A stretch of 6,612 bases of DNA from Bdellovibrionales bacterium (GTDB taxonomy: Bacteria > Bdellovibrionota > UBA1018 > CAIMNF01): NCBI GenBank assembly GCA_947457605.1, contig CANGWP010000117.1, positions 1-6,612 on the forward strand, written 5' to 3'. This document shows positions 1-5,762 of the stretch, piece by piece (position 1 is the first letter of the stretch; each line of letters begins with the position of its first letter). The translations under genes were made by a program, and so were the position numbers. The notes beneath the pieces are model-generated. The model ran no database searches, was not told where the DNA came from, and saw only the letters and a program-made list of their open reading frames with translations.

Positions 1-942
1 GAACACTTCAGCCCCCTGCGAAGAACCCACCAGATGAAAGAGCCCGAGAAAAGCCGCATGCCCGGTTCCCACTCCCGCGGGAAGAACGGGGATCGTGGTG
101 GCAAGCATCCCGATCGGCACCACGACCGCAATCGCGAACACCGAGAGCGATTCATCTGAAATGGCCTCAGTGATGAAAAACGCGACAAGAATCAAAAACA
201 AATGAATCAAGATTGAGAGCGCGATCGCCTTTAAAATTCGCTTTGGGTGAACCCGGTATCCCATCACCCCTTGATACAATCGTTCGATGGAGCCGAGTTT
301 TTCAGATCTGCGGGTAAATACCCGAAGGAGCGAAAGAAGCGGGTCCTTTTTGTGCGACAAAAAGAGATACACAAAGAAGAAGGCGGCTCCCGCACCCACC
401 GCTCCGATCGAGTAGAGCAGAATCGACGGGAGTGAACCGCCCCAAGGGACAATGGTCGAAAGAAGCGCCGAAAACGCTCCCACAAAAACCATCGCGGAAA
501 CCCCGAGAATCCGGTCAAAAATCATGCTCCCGAAAATGAGCGCACGCTTGTCCCTGAACTTGCGGGTCACAATCACCGCCTTCACGAAATCGCCACTGAC
601 AGCACCCGGAAGGGCGATGTTGAAAAAGGCCCCCACCATGTTCAGCCGAAGCACCTCTCGAAAGGACAACACCACATCCTGAGTGCGAAGAAGCACCTGC
701 CAACGAAGGGCGCCGAGCACCAGATTGAGCGCCGTAAGCACAGTGCAAAGCAGCCAGGTCACAGGCGATGCGGCAAGCTTTCTAAAACTCTCGGCCGTGA
801 TGAATCCACGCTGATACAAAAAGAAGAACACCGCCGCGACCAGCGCGAATTTTAAAAAGAGCTTAAGACGCTCCTTAGGCGTCACTCCCGGGGCGAGAAC
901 ATCGGTTTCAGTTGGATTGAGCGATTTTGAAGAAGTTTCCAA
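1..942 (-). CDS. YbhN/LPG_synthase_TM family flippase-like membrane protein (C-terminus beyond left edge)
   Basis: The reading frame is open from a TAG at 955-957 to the window edge and gives a strongly hydrophobic protein of 314 visible residues. Likely membrane segments lie near residues 28-43, 61-79, 136-165, 174-195 and 240-257, with more hydrophobic sequence at 266-305. Motifs typical of the UPF0104/LPG_synthase_TM family are visible: FFNIALPG-x3-GD at 106-118, FDRILG at 142-147, and LPAGVGTGHAAF at 287-298. The family includes YbhN and the membrane half of MprF and is associated with lipid or glycolipid translocation; the substrate here is unknown. No ATG fits. I chose TTG at 942 because TAGGA lies about 10 bases upstream and the N-terminus then reads METSSKSLNP. 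GTG at 885 is possible, but its GGGA abuts the codon. The gene overlaps the amidotransferase gene by 35 bases and is last in the visible operon. Whether a C-terminal synthetase domain follows cannot be seen. Confidence 0.85.
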   Translation of the reverse strand, partial: METSSKSLNPTETDVLAPGVTPKERLKLFLKFALVAAVFFFLYQRGFITAESFRKLAASPVTWLLCTVLTALNLVLGALRWQVLLRTQDVVLSFREVLRLNMVGAFFNIALPGAVSGDFVKAVIVTRKFRDKRALIFGSMIFDRILGVSAMVFVGAFSALLSTIVPWGGSLPSILLYSIGAVGAGAAFFFVYLFLSHKKDPLLSLLRVFTRRSEKLGSIERLYQGVMGYRVHPKRILKAIALSILIHLFLILVAFFITEAISDESLSVFAIAVVVPIGMLATTIPVLPAGVGTGHAAFLGLFHLVGSSQGAEVF

Positions 943-1654
943 AGATGATTTTTCCTACCTGTTCCTGATAAAGTTTCGGACCCAGCCCCGGATTCAAGAT
1001 CCAGTCTCCCCGCTCTCCTTTCGCGATCTTCCGCTTCAGAGACGCCTCCCCGTACTCAACCGTGTGTTCGGGATGGAACTGGATTCCAAACACAGGAGCC
1101 CCTTTCATCTCAAACGCCTGAATCCCGCATCGATCGGACTCCGCAAGAAGTACCGTGTCAGGCGGAAGTTCGGTCACTTCCTCATAGTGGGACTGATAAC
1201 TCACAAACTCCCGATCAAGCCCCTGAAACAGCGGCGAATCGGTCAGAATTCGCATGGTCTGCCAGCCGACCTCGGCCTTCTTCGATTTTGAGAGCGCAGG
1301 ACTACGCCCCCTCTCGGCGAAAAGGCAACGCGCAAGAGCCTGATGACCAAAGCAAACTCCCAGAATCGGAGTGCGCTTCTTCATGAGATCTTTCAAGAAT
1401 TCATCCTGAGCAAGAACCCAATCCTCATAGGGAGGAAGGCAGGAGGTGATGGAGCCTGAAACCACAAGTGCATCGGGCGACTGAAACCCCGCAAAATCCT
1501 GGTCCGGTCCACGTCTCACATGAATCTCGGCACCCAAGGGCGCGGTCCGAAGCAGCCATCGAAAAAGGTTCGGGCTTCCAAAAGAGGAAGGCTCACGATT
1601 GTTGTCAATGAGAAGAATTCGAAAGGGCCGGTTCATGGGGGAAATCATAGCCAT
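908..1654 (-). CDS. stand-alone class I glutamine amidotransferase (GMP-synthase-GATase-like)
   Basis: This 248-residue protein has the complete class I glutamine amidotransferase triad. The nucleophile is Cys101 in LGVCFGHQ, and His194 and Glu196 lie in IQFHPEH. Enzymes of this fold hydrolyse glutamine to ammonia, usually passing it to a synthase domain or partner; some relatives instead cut gamma-glutamyl bonds. The N-terminal strand RILLIDNNR and the segment ALVVSGSITS fit the Rossmann-like GATase core (COG0518 type). The length suits a single domain plus a short C-terminal tail (about 212-248), and no synthetase domain is attached. The gene starts 9 bases after the stop of the GT2-like gene, so it is probably translationally coupled. 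ATG at 1648 (with GGA 9 bases upstream) and at 1636 (MNRPFRILLID) are alternative starts; no strong Shine-Dalgarno decides. Cytoplasmic. The acceptor is unknown; the context suggests an envelope-glycan precursor, which is inference. Confidence 0.9.
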   Translation of the reverse strand: MAMISPMNRPFRILLIDNNREPSSFGSPNLFRWLLRTAPLGAEIHVRRGPDQDFAGFQSPDALVVSGSITSCLPPYEDWVLAQDEFLKDLMKKRTPILGVCFGHQALARCLFAERGRSPALSKSKKAEVGWQTMRILTDSPLFQGLDREFVSYQSHYEEVTELPPDTVLLAESDRCGIQAFEMKGAPVFGIQFHPEHTVEYGEASLKRKIAKGERGDWILNPGLGPKLYQEQVGKIIFGNFFKIAQSN

Positions 1655-1663
1655 AAATCCGGG

Positions 1664-2575
1664 CTAATCCAATCTCTCTTTGAGCTCATAATTCCTGAAC
1701 TCAAAGGGCCGAAACCCGCTCAGTTTTTCAACGGAATCCAGAATGACCTTGCCCACATCCTTAAACGTGAACACAAAAGGGGACTTCTCAAGATCCCAAT
1801 TCCAGCCCTTTTCCCGGATCCTGGTCTCCATCACCACCGGATGGGTTCCATGATAGGGGTAGAGCCCCCAAAACCGTTTGTAGCGATAATTCGTGCCCGT
1901 GTGCGGCTCAGCCGAAGTCGCATCAACACTGCCGTGATAAAGCCCGTCCATAAAGCGTGTTTTTTCAAGCATGGCCTCGGGCGTCCGCACCCATCCATAA
2001 TGAAAGATGCGCGCGCCCGTTAACAGGGCGCTTAGTTTCGAGCCATCCGGCTTTCGAAAACTCTGGGCGTCACCGACACTTCGGGCACCCGATGATTTCC
2101 GGATGATCCGCATTTCCCGACGATACGCCGAACGCGAATCCTGAATCACATTGAAGGATCCGTAAAAATGCCGGTACTGAAACACCACCGCCTCAAGACT
2201 CAATTGGCTTGCTCGCGCGATCGATCGTTTGATCAGATCGAAATCCCCTTCATGCAAGACCTCATCCGCCTGCAGGTACAGGCACCAGTCATTCTCGCAG
2301 CGATCAAGCGCAAGGTTGGTTTGCTCCGAGAGAATGATTCCGGCTTTCTTTTTCTCGGGATCATCGAGCGGCCAGGTGCTCTCAAAAATCCTGATCTTGC
2401 CTTGGCCCTCGGTGCGCGCGAGCTCTTCACAGCGTGCGAGCGTCTCATCATCGCCTTTGCCGACATTCAAGACCAGCTCATCCACCACCGGAAGAAGCGA
2501 CCGCAGGGATTCCAAAAAGGGATAATCGAATCTCACCCCGTTTCGAACGAGGCTAAATCCCGATATCTTTTCCAT
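1664..2575 (-). CDS. family 2-like glycosyltransferase
   Basis: A 303-residue protein with features of a GT-A fold, family 2 glycosyltransferase. These are the N-terminal strand EKISGFSLVRNG (residues 2-13), the strand VDELVLNVGKGDDET (31-45) where the nucleotide sugar is expected to bind, and the DXD-like motif LQADEV (101-106) after the hydrophobic strand WCLY. The C-terminal half has aromatic-rich segments (FHYGW 191-195, WGLYPYHGTHP 236-246) and no clear membrane helix, so a cytoplasmic or membrane-associated enzyme is likely. Donor and acceptor sugars cannot be read from the sequence. I prefer ATG at 2575 because the protein then begins directly at MEKISGF. In-frame TTG at 2605 and ATG at 2584 would extend it by 10 and 3 residues; GGAGG lies upstream of the TTG, but only 3 bases away. 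The gene overlaps the heptosyltransferase gene by 23 bases, which supports one operon and a joint role in envelope glycan synthesis. Confidence 0.87.
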   Translation of the reverse strand: MEKISGFSLVRNGVRFDYPFLESLRSLLPVVDELVLNVGKGDDETLARCEELARTEGQGKIRIFESTWPLDDPEKKKAGIILSEQTNLALDRCENDWCLYLQADEVLHEGDFDLIKRSIARASQLSLEAVVFQYRHFYGSFNVIQDSRSAYRREMRIIRKSSGARSVGDAQSFRKPDGSKLSALLTGARIFHYGWVRTPEAMLEKTRFMDGLYHGSVDATSAEPHTGTNYRYKRFWGLYPYHGTHPVVMETRIREKGWNWDLEKSPFVFTFKDVGKVILDSVEKLSGFRPFEFRNYELKERLD

Positions 2576-3650
2576 AGGTCTCATACACTCTTGATACGGA
2601 CTCAAAAACCTCCGCGGCTCCGATCCGGGTCATGCACTGGTGGGCTTCGACAATGCACTCCTGAAGCCCGCACCAGGGAGGAGAGCCGGGTTCCTGGTTC
2701 TTGCGACACGGAAGCGGCTCAATGAAAAGACGCGGGTGCCGATCCTCCGGATATGGATGCCACTCCAAGGGATGCTCAGGTCCGAACATCGTAACCGTAG
2801 GAACGCCAAGTGCTGTGGCAAGATGGCGTGGACCGGAATCGTTTCCTACGAGCGCGTTCAGTTGCGAAATGCGGGACGCAAGCACCCGAACATTGCAAGA
2901 CGGCATGACTTGAATGAGGGCTCGAAACTCGGGCGTGTTTGGAATGGATTTGAAAAAATCCTCGGTCAATCGTTCTTCACCGGGCCCTGTGATGACAAGA
3001 ACCGAGCCGTTTTTCTCACTCACCCATTTCTGCGCAACTTCCGCAAAACGGTGAAGAGGCCAGATCTTTGTGGCTCGCGAAGCACCAAGCGCAATGCCCA
3101 ATACCGGACGCTTCATGCCCCAGGCACGGAATTCCTCGCGAGCAAGCGCACGCTCTTCCGACTTTAGATAGATTTCTGGCAAAACATGATCATCGACGCG
3201 GATCCCAAGTCCACGGATCGTGTCGAGATCCCGCTGCACCACGGGCTTCATCGTGCCTTTGCCCGGAATCTCAACGGTGGAGTACATGTTCTTCGCCTTG
3301 AAGCTATGGAAATGAATCGCGCGCACCTTCGCCCCCGTAGACAGCGCAACCATCGCCGCAGCAGGGGATGAGTGAAATCCGCAGACCACGTCGTACGATT
3401 CTTTCCTCAGTTGGAAGGCAAGGCGGGTTGCGGCCTTCGTGCGCGCAGCCCGATCATTGTGCCAGGTGATCGGAAGAAGTTTCGTCACTCCGGGAAACCC
3501 CTCGAGCAACCAGATCCAAGGGTCCGGAACCGCAACATGGATTTGCGCGTTGGGAAAGTTGCGATGCAATTCCTTGAGAGCAGCCGTGAGAAGAATTGTG
3601 TCTCCCATGGCCCGGAATTTCGTCACGAGGATGCGTTTTGGATTGAGCAT
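2553..3650 (-). CDS. glycosyltransferase family 9 (ADP-heptose:LPS heptosyltransferase-like)
   Basis: This 365-residue protein has the GT9 heptosyltransferase layout. Near the N-terminus is RILVTKFRAMGDT, with Asp17 matching the catalytic Asp of WaaC/WaaF. The start of the C-terminal domain carries LGASRATKIWPLHRF (188-202), and the sugar-nucleotide loop is GNDSGPRHLATALG (269-282), followed by MFGPEHPLEWHP. Four cysteines (315, 327, 332, 339) sit in a C-terminal cluster ending in HQCM, as in several members. The family transfers L-glycero-D-manno-heptose from ADP-heptose to the lipopolysaccharide inner core at the cytoplasmic face; exact acceptor specificity cannot be assigned. ATG at 3650 gives the usual short lead (MLNPKRILV). 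ATG at 3680 adds ten mostly hydrophobic residues and has only a G-rich upstream sequence; that codon would overlap the start codon of the divergent GST-like gene. It appears to be first in the four-gene minus-strand operon. Confidence 0.9.
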   Translation of the reverse strand: MLNPKRILVTKFRAMGDTILLTAALKELHRNFPNAQIHVAVPDPWIWLLEGFPGVTKLLPITWHNDRAARTKAATRLAFQLRKESYDVVCGFHSSPAAAMVALSTGAKVRAIHFHSFKAKNMYSTVEIPGKGTMKPVVQRDLDTIRGLGIRVDDHVLPEIYLKSEERALAREEFRAWGMKRPVLGIALGASRATKIWPLHRFAEVAQKWVSEKNGSVLVITGPGEERLTEDFFKSIPNTPEFRALIQVMPSCNVRVLASRISQLNALVGNDSGPRHLATALGVPTVTMFGPEHPLEWHPYPEDRHPRLFIEPLPCRKNQEPGSPPWCGLQECIVEAHQCMTRIGAAEVFESVSRVYETYGKDIGI

Positions 3651-3712
3651 GATGAGGGTGATGATAGCATAAGTCGCCATGACCCACCCCCACTCTTATC
3701 GTTTATTTTTAA
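3651..3712. promoter_or_regulatory. compact divergent start region between the operon and the GST-like gene
   Basis: The heptosyltransferase-like and GST-like genes are transcribed away from each other, but their starts are at most 28 bases apart and, with the longer start, overlap on one CATG (3678-3681). At least one promoter must therefore lie inside the opposing coding sequence. The only AT-rich island is at 3696-3712 (TTATCGTTTATTTTTAA), inside the first codons of the GST-like gene. It is a reasonable place for the -10 element of the minus-strand operon. I found no convincing -35/-10 pair for either direction. Confidence 0.25.
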
Positions 3713-4293
3713 GCCCCAGATCCCCCTTTGCCCGGAGGGTCCGCTTGGCGCTGCATCGATTGAAGCTTCCAGTGGAAGAGCGATTTCTCAATGTTTTTGA
3801 GGATCATCCTGATTTTCTCGCCTTAAACCCATTGGGACTGATTCCCACTCTGGTCACACCCGAGGGCATGGCGCTGATTGACTCAAGCGCAATCCTCGAA
3901 ACCCTGGACGATCGTACCGGCTCGATCTGGCCACGGGATCTTGAGCTTCGAATCCACGTTCGAAATGCCTCGACTCTCCTCACGGGGATGATGCAGTCCA
4001 TGGTTTCTTTTTTTCAAGAGAGCTCCATGCACGAGGTTCCATCCCCGTTCTGGATGAAGGACCATCACGATACGATCAAGCGCGCAAAAATGCGGGCTCT
4101 TCAAATGCCCGAATGGCTTTTGATCCAGGAAGGAAAGCTCACCCAAGCAGGCTGGGATCTGGCCGTAGCGAAAGAGTATCTTGAATTCAGGGTGAAAGAC
4201 CTCGCTTTTTCAGAAGATCACCCGACTCTTCAGAGCGTCCTAAACATTGCAATGAACAATCCTGCATTTCAGGAGAGCAAACCCAGACTCTGA
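3679..4293 (+). CDS. glutathione S-transferase family protein
   Basis: A 204-residue protein with a thioredoxin-like GST N-terminal domain at about residues 7-77. The first strand is YRLFLSPRSPFARRVRLAL, where Ser12 or Ser15 is in the region of the catalytic residue of bacterial GSTs. NPLGLIPTLV (50-59) contains the conserved cis-Pro56, and LIDSSAILETL (66-76) provides the usual Asp/Glu-Ser pair that binds the glutathione gamma-glutamyl group. The rest (about 85-204) is helical, as expected of the C-terminal domain. The family conjugates or reduces electrophiles with glutathione in the cytoplasm; the substrate here is unknown. ATG at 3679 is the only reasonable start: a TAA lies in frame at 3670-3672 and no early internal ATG exists. 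The Shine-Dalgarno is weak. It diverges from the glycosyltransferase operon and ends 17 bases from the convergent lipoprotein gene, so it is probably monocistronic. Confidence 0.88.
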   Translation: MTHPHSYRLFLSPRSPFARRVRLALHRLKLPVEERFLNVFEDHPDFLALNPLGLIPTLVTPEGMALIDSSAILETLDDRTGSIWPRDLELRIHVRNASTLLTGMMQSMVSFFQESSMHEVPSPFWMKDHHDTIKRAKMRALQMPEWLLIQEGKLTQAGWDLAVAKEYLEFRVKDLAFSEDHPTLQSVLNIAMNNPAFQESKPRL

Positions 4294-4310
4294 ATTTACA
4301 GACGCTGAGA

Positions 4311-4868
4311 TTACGGACATTGAATCGGCTGACCACCCGAGTCCTTACAGCGATTGATCCAAACACCGCCGTAGGGGAAGGAAACCATGTACTGGGCATT
4401 GTTCCCGAAAAGTCCGGTGAGTCCATTTGCTTCAAACGAAAGGCCAAGGGTTCCCGCCTGGGTCACATTGTATTTTCCATGGGTGGATGCCCCGATCAGA
4501 GAACCATTCAGGGTCACCTTCAGCTGAGTCACCCAAATCATGTTGGATGAGCCGAAGAGCCCTTGGGCGGTGACTTGGGCGCCAGACGCAGCCACTTCCA
4601 CCTGGTCCATTGCCTGAACCGTTGGAGAAACCATGAACTGTTTGCTGGAGTTCGCATAACCATAGTACGAGATCACGGGGATGATGGACTTGGTCCCGCC
4701 GCCCGGAATTCCATAGGTCCAACCGCCCGTTTGATTTCCGCCTGTCCAATTTGTGTTGGTATATGGAAACTGCCCGGTTCCCAAATTCACGGCGGGAGCC
4801 TGACTGGTTCCACAACCGACCATCGAGCTCAACAGCGCCATCAACAAAACCGGCTTAATAAACTTCAT
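4311..4868 (-). CDS. secreted lipoprotein of unknown function
   Basis: A 185-residue protein with a classical lipoprotein signal peptide: MKFIKP, a hydrophobic stretch VLLMALLSSM, then a lipobox-like MVGC with Cys19 as the lipidated residue. Residue +2 is Gly, which in enterobacterial rules would allow outer-membrane sorting. The mature part begins with a Gly/Asn/Thr-rich low-complexity segment (about 29-57, including WTGGNQTGGWTYG). It continues as a small domain rich in beta-forming residues and ends with two cysteines (174 and 184) that could form a disulfide. I do not recognise the family. The start at 4868 is chosen because AGGAG lies 9 bases upstream and the signal peptide begins there; the in-frame ATG at 4910 would place 14 polar residues before the signal. 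The gene converges on the GST-like gene and diverges from the 5055-5711 gene. Confidence 0.8.
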   Translation of the reverse strand: MKFIKPVLLMALLSSMVGCGTSQAPAVNLGTGQFPYTNTNWTGGNQTGGWTYGIPGGGTKSIIPVISYYGYANSSKQFMVSPTVQAMDQVEVAASGAQVTAQGLFGSSNMIWVTQLKVTLNGSLIGASTHGKYNVTQAGTLGLSFEANGLTGLFGNNAQYMVSFPYGGVWINRCKDSGGQPIQCP

Positions 4869-4877
4869 ATTCGCGAT

Positions 4878-4882
4878 CTCCT
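4878..4882 (-). promoter_or_regulatory. Shine-Dalgarno of the lipoprotein gene
   Basis: AGGAG on the minus strand, 9 bases before ATG 4868. It is the clearest ribosome binding site in the window, and it decides the lipoprotein start against the upstream in-frame ATG at 4910. Confidence 0.75.
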
Positions 4883-4938
4883 GCTCCGCATTCAGCAGGT
4901 TCCGTGCCAATCCAGACCTTTTCCATCAGCCATTAAAA

Positions 4939-4954
4939 CAGGGCCTTAGCCCCG
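4939..4954 (-). terminator. small terminator-like hairpin upstream of the lipoprotein gene
   Basis: Read on the minus strand, CGGGGC-TAAG-GCCCTG forms a six-pair stem (one G-U pair) with a four-base loop, followed by TTTTAAT. This has the shape of a weak intrinsic terminator. It could stop minus-strand transcription entering from the right, or act in the lipoprotein leader if the promoter lies further right. The stem and U-run are both short, so chance is a real alternative. TTTAAT at 4932-4937 could instead serve as a -10 element for the lipoprotein gene, but no -35 was found. Confidence 0.25.
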
Positions 4955-4957
4955 ACC

Positions 4958-4986
4958 TTGAGAGGGGGGTGTGTAAATTTTTTAGA
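4958..4986 (+). promoter_or_regulatory. possible sigma70-type promoter for the 5055-5711 gene
   Basis: TTGAGA at 4958-4963 matches the -35 consensus at five of six positions. Seventeen bases later TTTAGA (4981-4986) is a poor -10, with three of six matches. Transcription would start near 4993 and give a leader of about 60 bases. The spacer contains a run of six G. The placement is only suggestive. Confidence 0.25.
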
Positions 4987-4990
4987 CACC
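4968..4990. promoter_or_regulatory. 23-bp imperfect palindrome, operator-like
   Basis: GGTGTgTAAA (4968-4977), three T, then TTTAgACACC (4981-4990). The arms are reverse complements except for one central mismatch each, giving 9 of 10 pairs. The element lies between two divergent genes and overlaps the proposed -10 of the rightward gene, the usual position for a dimeric repressor site. No regulator gene is present in the window, and binding is inferred only from symmetry and position. Confidence 0.35.
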
Positions 4991-5015
4991 TGACCAAAAC
5001 CTTGTCGACGGGTAT

Positions 5016-5031
5016 GGGGTTGCAGAGCCCC
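5016..5031 (+). other. leader hairpin upstream of the 5055-5711 gene
   Basis: GGGGTT-GCAG-AGCCCC can form a six-pair stem (one G-U) with a four-base loop, ending 23 bases before the start codon. No U-run follows, so it is not a terminator on this strand. It might affect mRNA stability or ribosome access, or be coincidental. Confidence 0.2.
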
Positions 5032-5054
5032 CGGAATTCAGCAATGCTACTGAA

Positions 5055-5711
5055 ATGACCGAAGACATGCAGAAAAAACTCGAACCCGTGATCCGGGAAT
5101 TCACCACGGGAGACTACTACCCCGAGGTTTTCAGGGCTAAAGAGGAGTTTTTTGACCGCGCAGGAGTGGTTCACGAAGACGATGCGGAATTCGAGCAGCG
5201 AATGAATCTCTTCATGGATTGGTACCTCTTTGATCGTGATCTTCCAGGCGTCGACCTCCCCCCGATTCGGTACTTCATTCGGCAAAAGCAATCGGGCTTT
5301 ACCCCCGAGGACAAGGCCGTCTTCGAGGATCTTTCCAACTCGATTCATTCCCTGTTCATGGTGAGTCGTTTCACCTTTTTTGGAAAACACAAAAACCTCG
5401 TGATTCAGGACCTATTTTCGAAAAAGAAATATGTAGTGATCAATCCCTTGAAAAAAGTCGCGTTTTCTACCGGCGACATCTTTGAAGGCCGGATCTTTCC
5501 GCACGAAGGGAAATGGCACTTCACCCAGGGCTTTTGCTTCCATCCGGTTGAAATGCGTTCCTTCATCTTAGGCGAGATCAAGAAAATCCGCTTCCAGGAA
5601 AAATCCCGCCATCTGAAGCTCATTCTGCACCTCGCTCAAATGAAGCTCAAGCATCAGCGCTTCTCTCATATTGATGTCAAACACATCTATGTGTTCAATT
5701 CAAAGTTCTAA
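5055..5711 (+). CDS. soluble protein of unknown function
   Basis: A 218-residue protein that I cannot assign to a named family. It has no signal peptide and no membrane segment and is probably cytoplasmic. The N-terminal third is acidic and helical and includes FMDWYLFDRDLPG (53-65) followed by PPIRYFIR. The central part looks like beta strands: NLVIQDLFSKKKYVVI (114-129), then the compact motif GDIFEGRIF (140-148) and WHFTQGFCFHP (154-164). The C-terminal 50 residues are Lys/His-rich and basic. ATG at 5055 is the only in-frame start after the TAG at 4983-4985 apart from Met5 at 5067. Neither has a good Shine-Dalgarno, so initiation may be weak or leaderless-like. It stands alone, divergent from the lipoprotein gene and convergent with the repeat protein gene. 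The frame is coding-like throughout, and the alternating polar and aromatic motifs argue for a real folded protein. Confidence 0.8.
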   Translation: MTEDMQKKLEPVIREFTTGDYYPEVFRAKEEFFDRAGVVHEDDAEFEQRMNLFMDWYLFDRDLPGVDLPPIRYFIRQKQSGFTPEDKAVFEDLSNSIHSLFMVSRFTFFGKHKNLVIQDLFSKKKYVVINPLKKVAFSTGDIFEGRIFPHEGKWHFTQGFCFHPVEMRSFILGEIKKIRFQEKSRHLKLILHLAQMKLKHQRFSHIDVKHIYVFNSKF

Positions 5712-5762
5712 ATCCGGAATCTCGGAACGAGCGCAAGGCATCGGGCACATCCTAAGAGTCGG
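5712..5762. other. convergent intergenic gap without visible terminator
   Basis: Fifty-one bases separate the stop codons of the 5055-5711 gene and the repeat protein gene. I found no hairpin followed by a U-run in either direction; only short four-base inverted matches (TCCG/CGGA) are present. Confidence 0.4.

Noticed and set aside
264..748. Minus-strand open frames at 264-518 and 515-748, and plus-strand frames at 247-435 and 452-682
   Set aside because: They overlap the hydrophobic YbhN-type frame, which runs open across the whole region with recognisable family motifs. Their translations are Arg/Ser-rich or His/Gly-rich and look non-coding.
1520..2725. Long plus-strand open frames at 1520-2023 and 2168-2725
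   Set aside because: They are antisense to the GT2-like and amidotransferase genes, have no recognisable motif, and are explained by codon bias on the opposite strand.
2640..3800. Plus-strand open frames at 2640-3167 and 3372-3800
   Set aside because: They are antisense to the GT9 gene, whose motifs are unambiguous; the second also runs out of frame into the GST-like gene.
4868..4910. Longer lipoprotein start at ATG 4910
   Set aside because: It would place 14 mostly polar or charged residues before the signal peptide and ignore the AGGAG in front of ATG 4868.
4432..4949. Minus-strand frame 4432-4815 and plus-strand frame 4563-4949 over the lipoprotein gene
   Set aside because: The lipoprotein frame has a signal peptide, lipobox and a strong Shine-Dalgarno. 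The other frames have none of these and have atypical composition.
4926..5390. Minus-strand 154-residue open frame
   Set aside because: It is antisense to the 5055-5711 gene and spans the intergenic region with its hairpins. The plus-strand protein has a far more protein-like composition.
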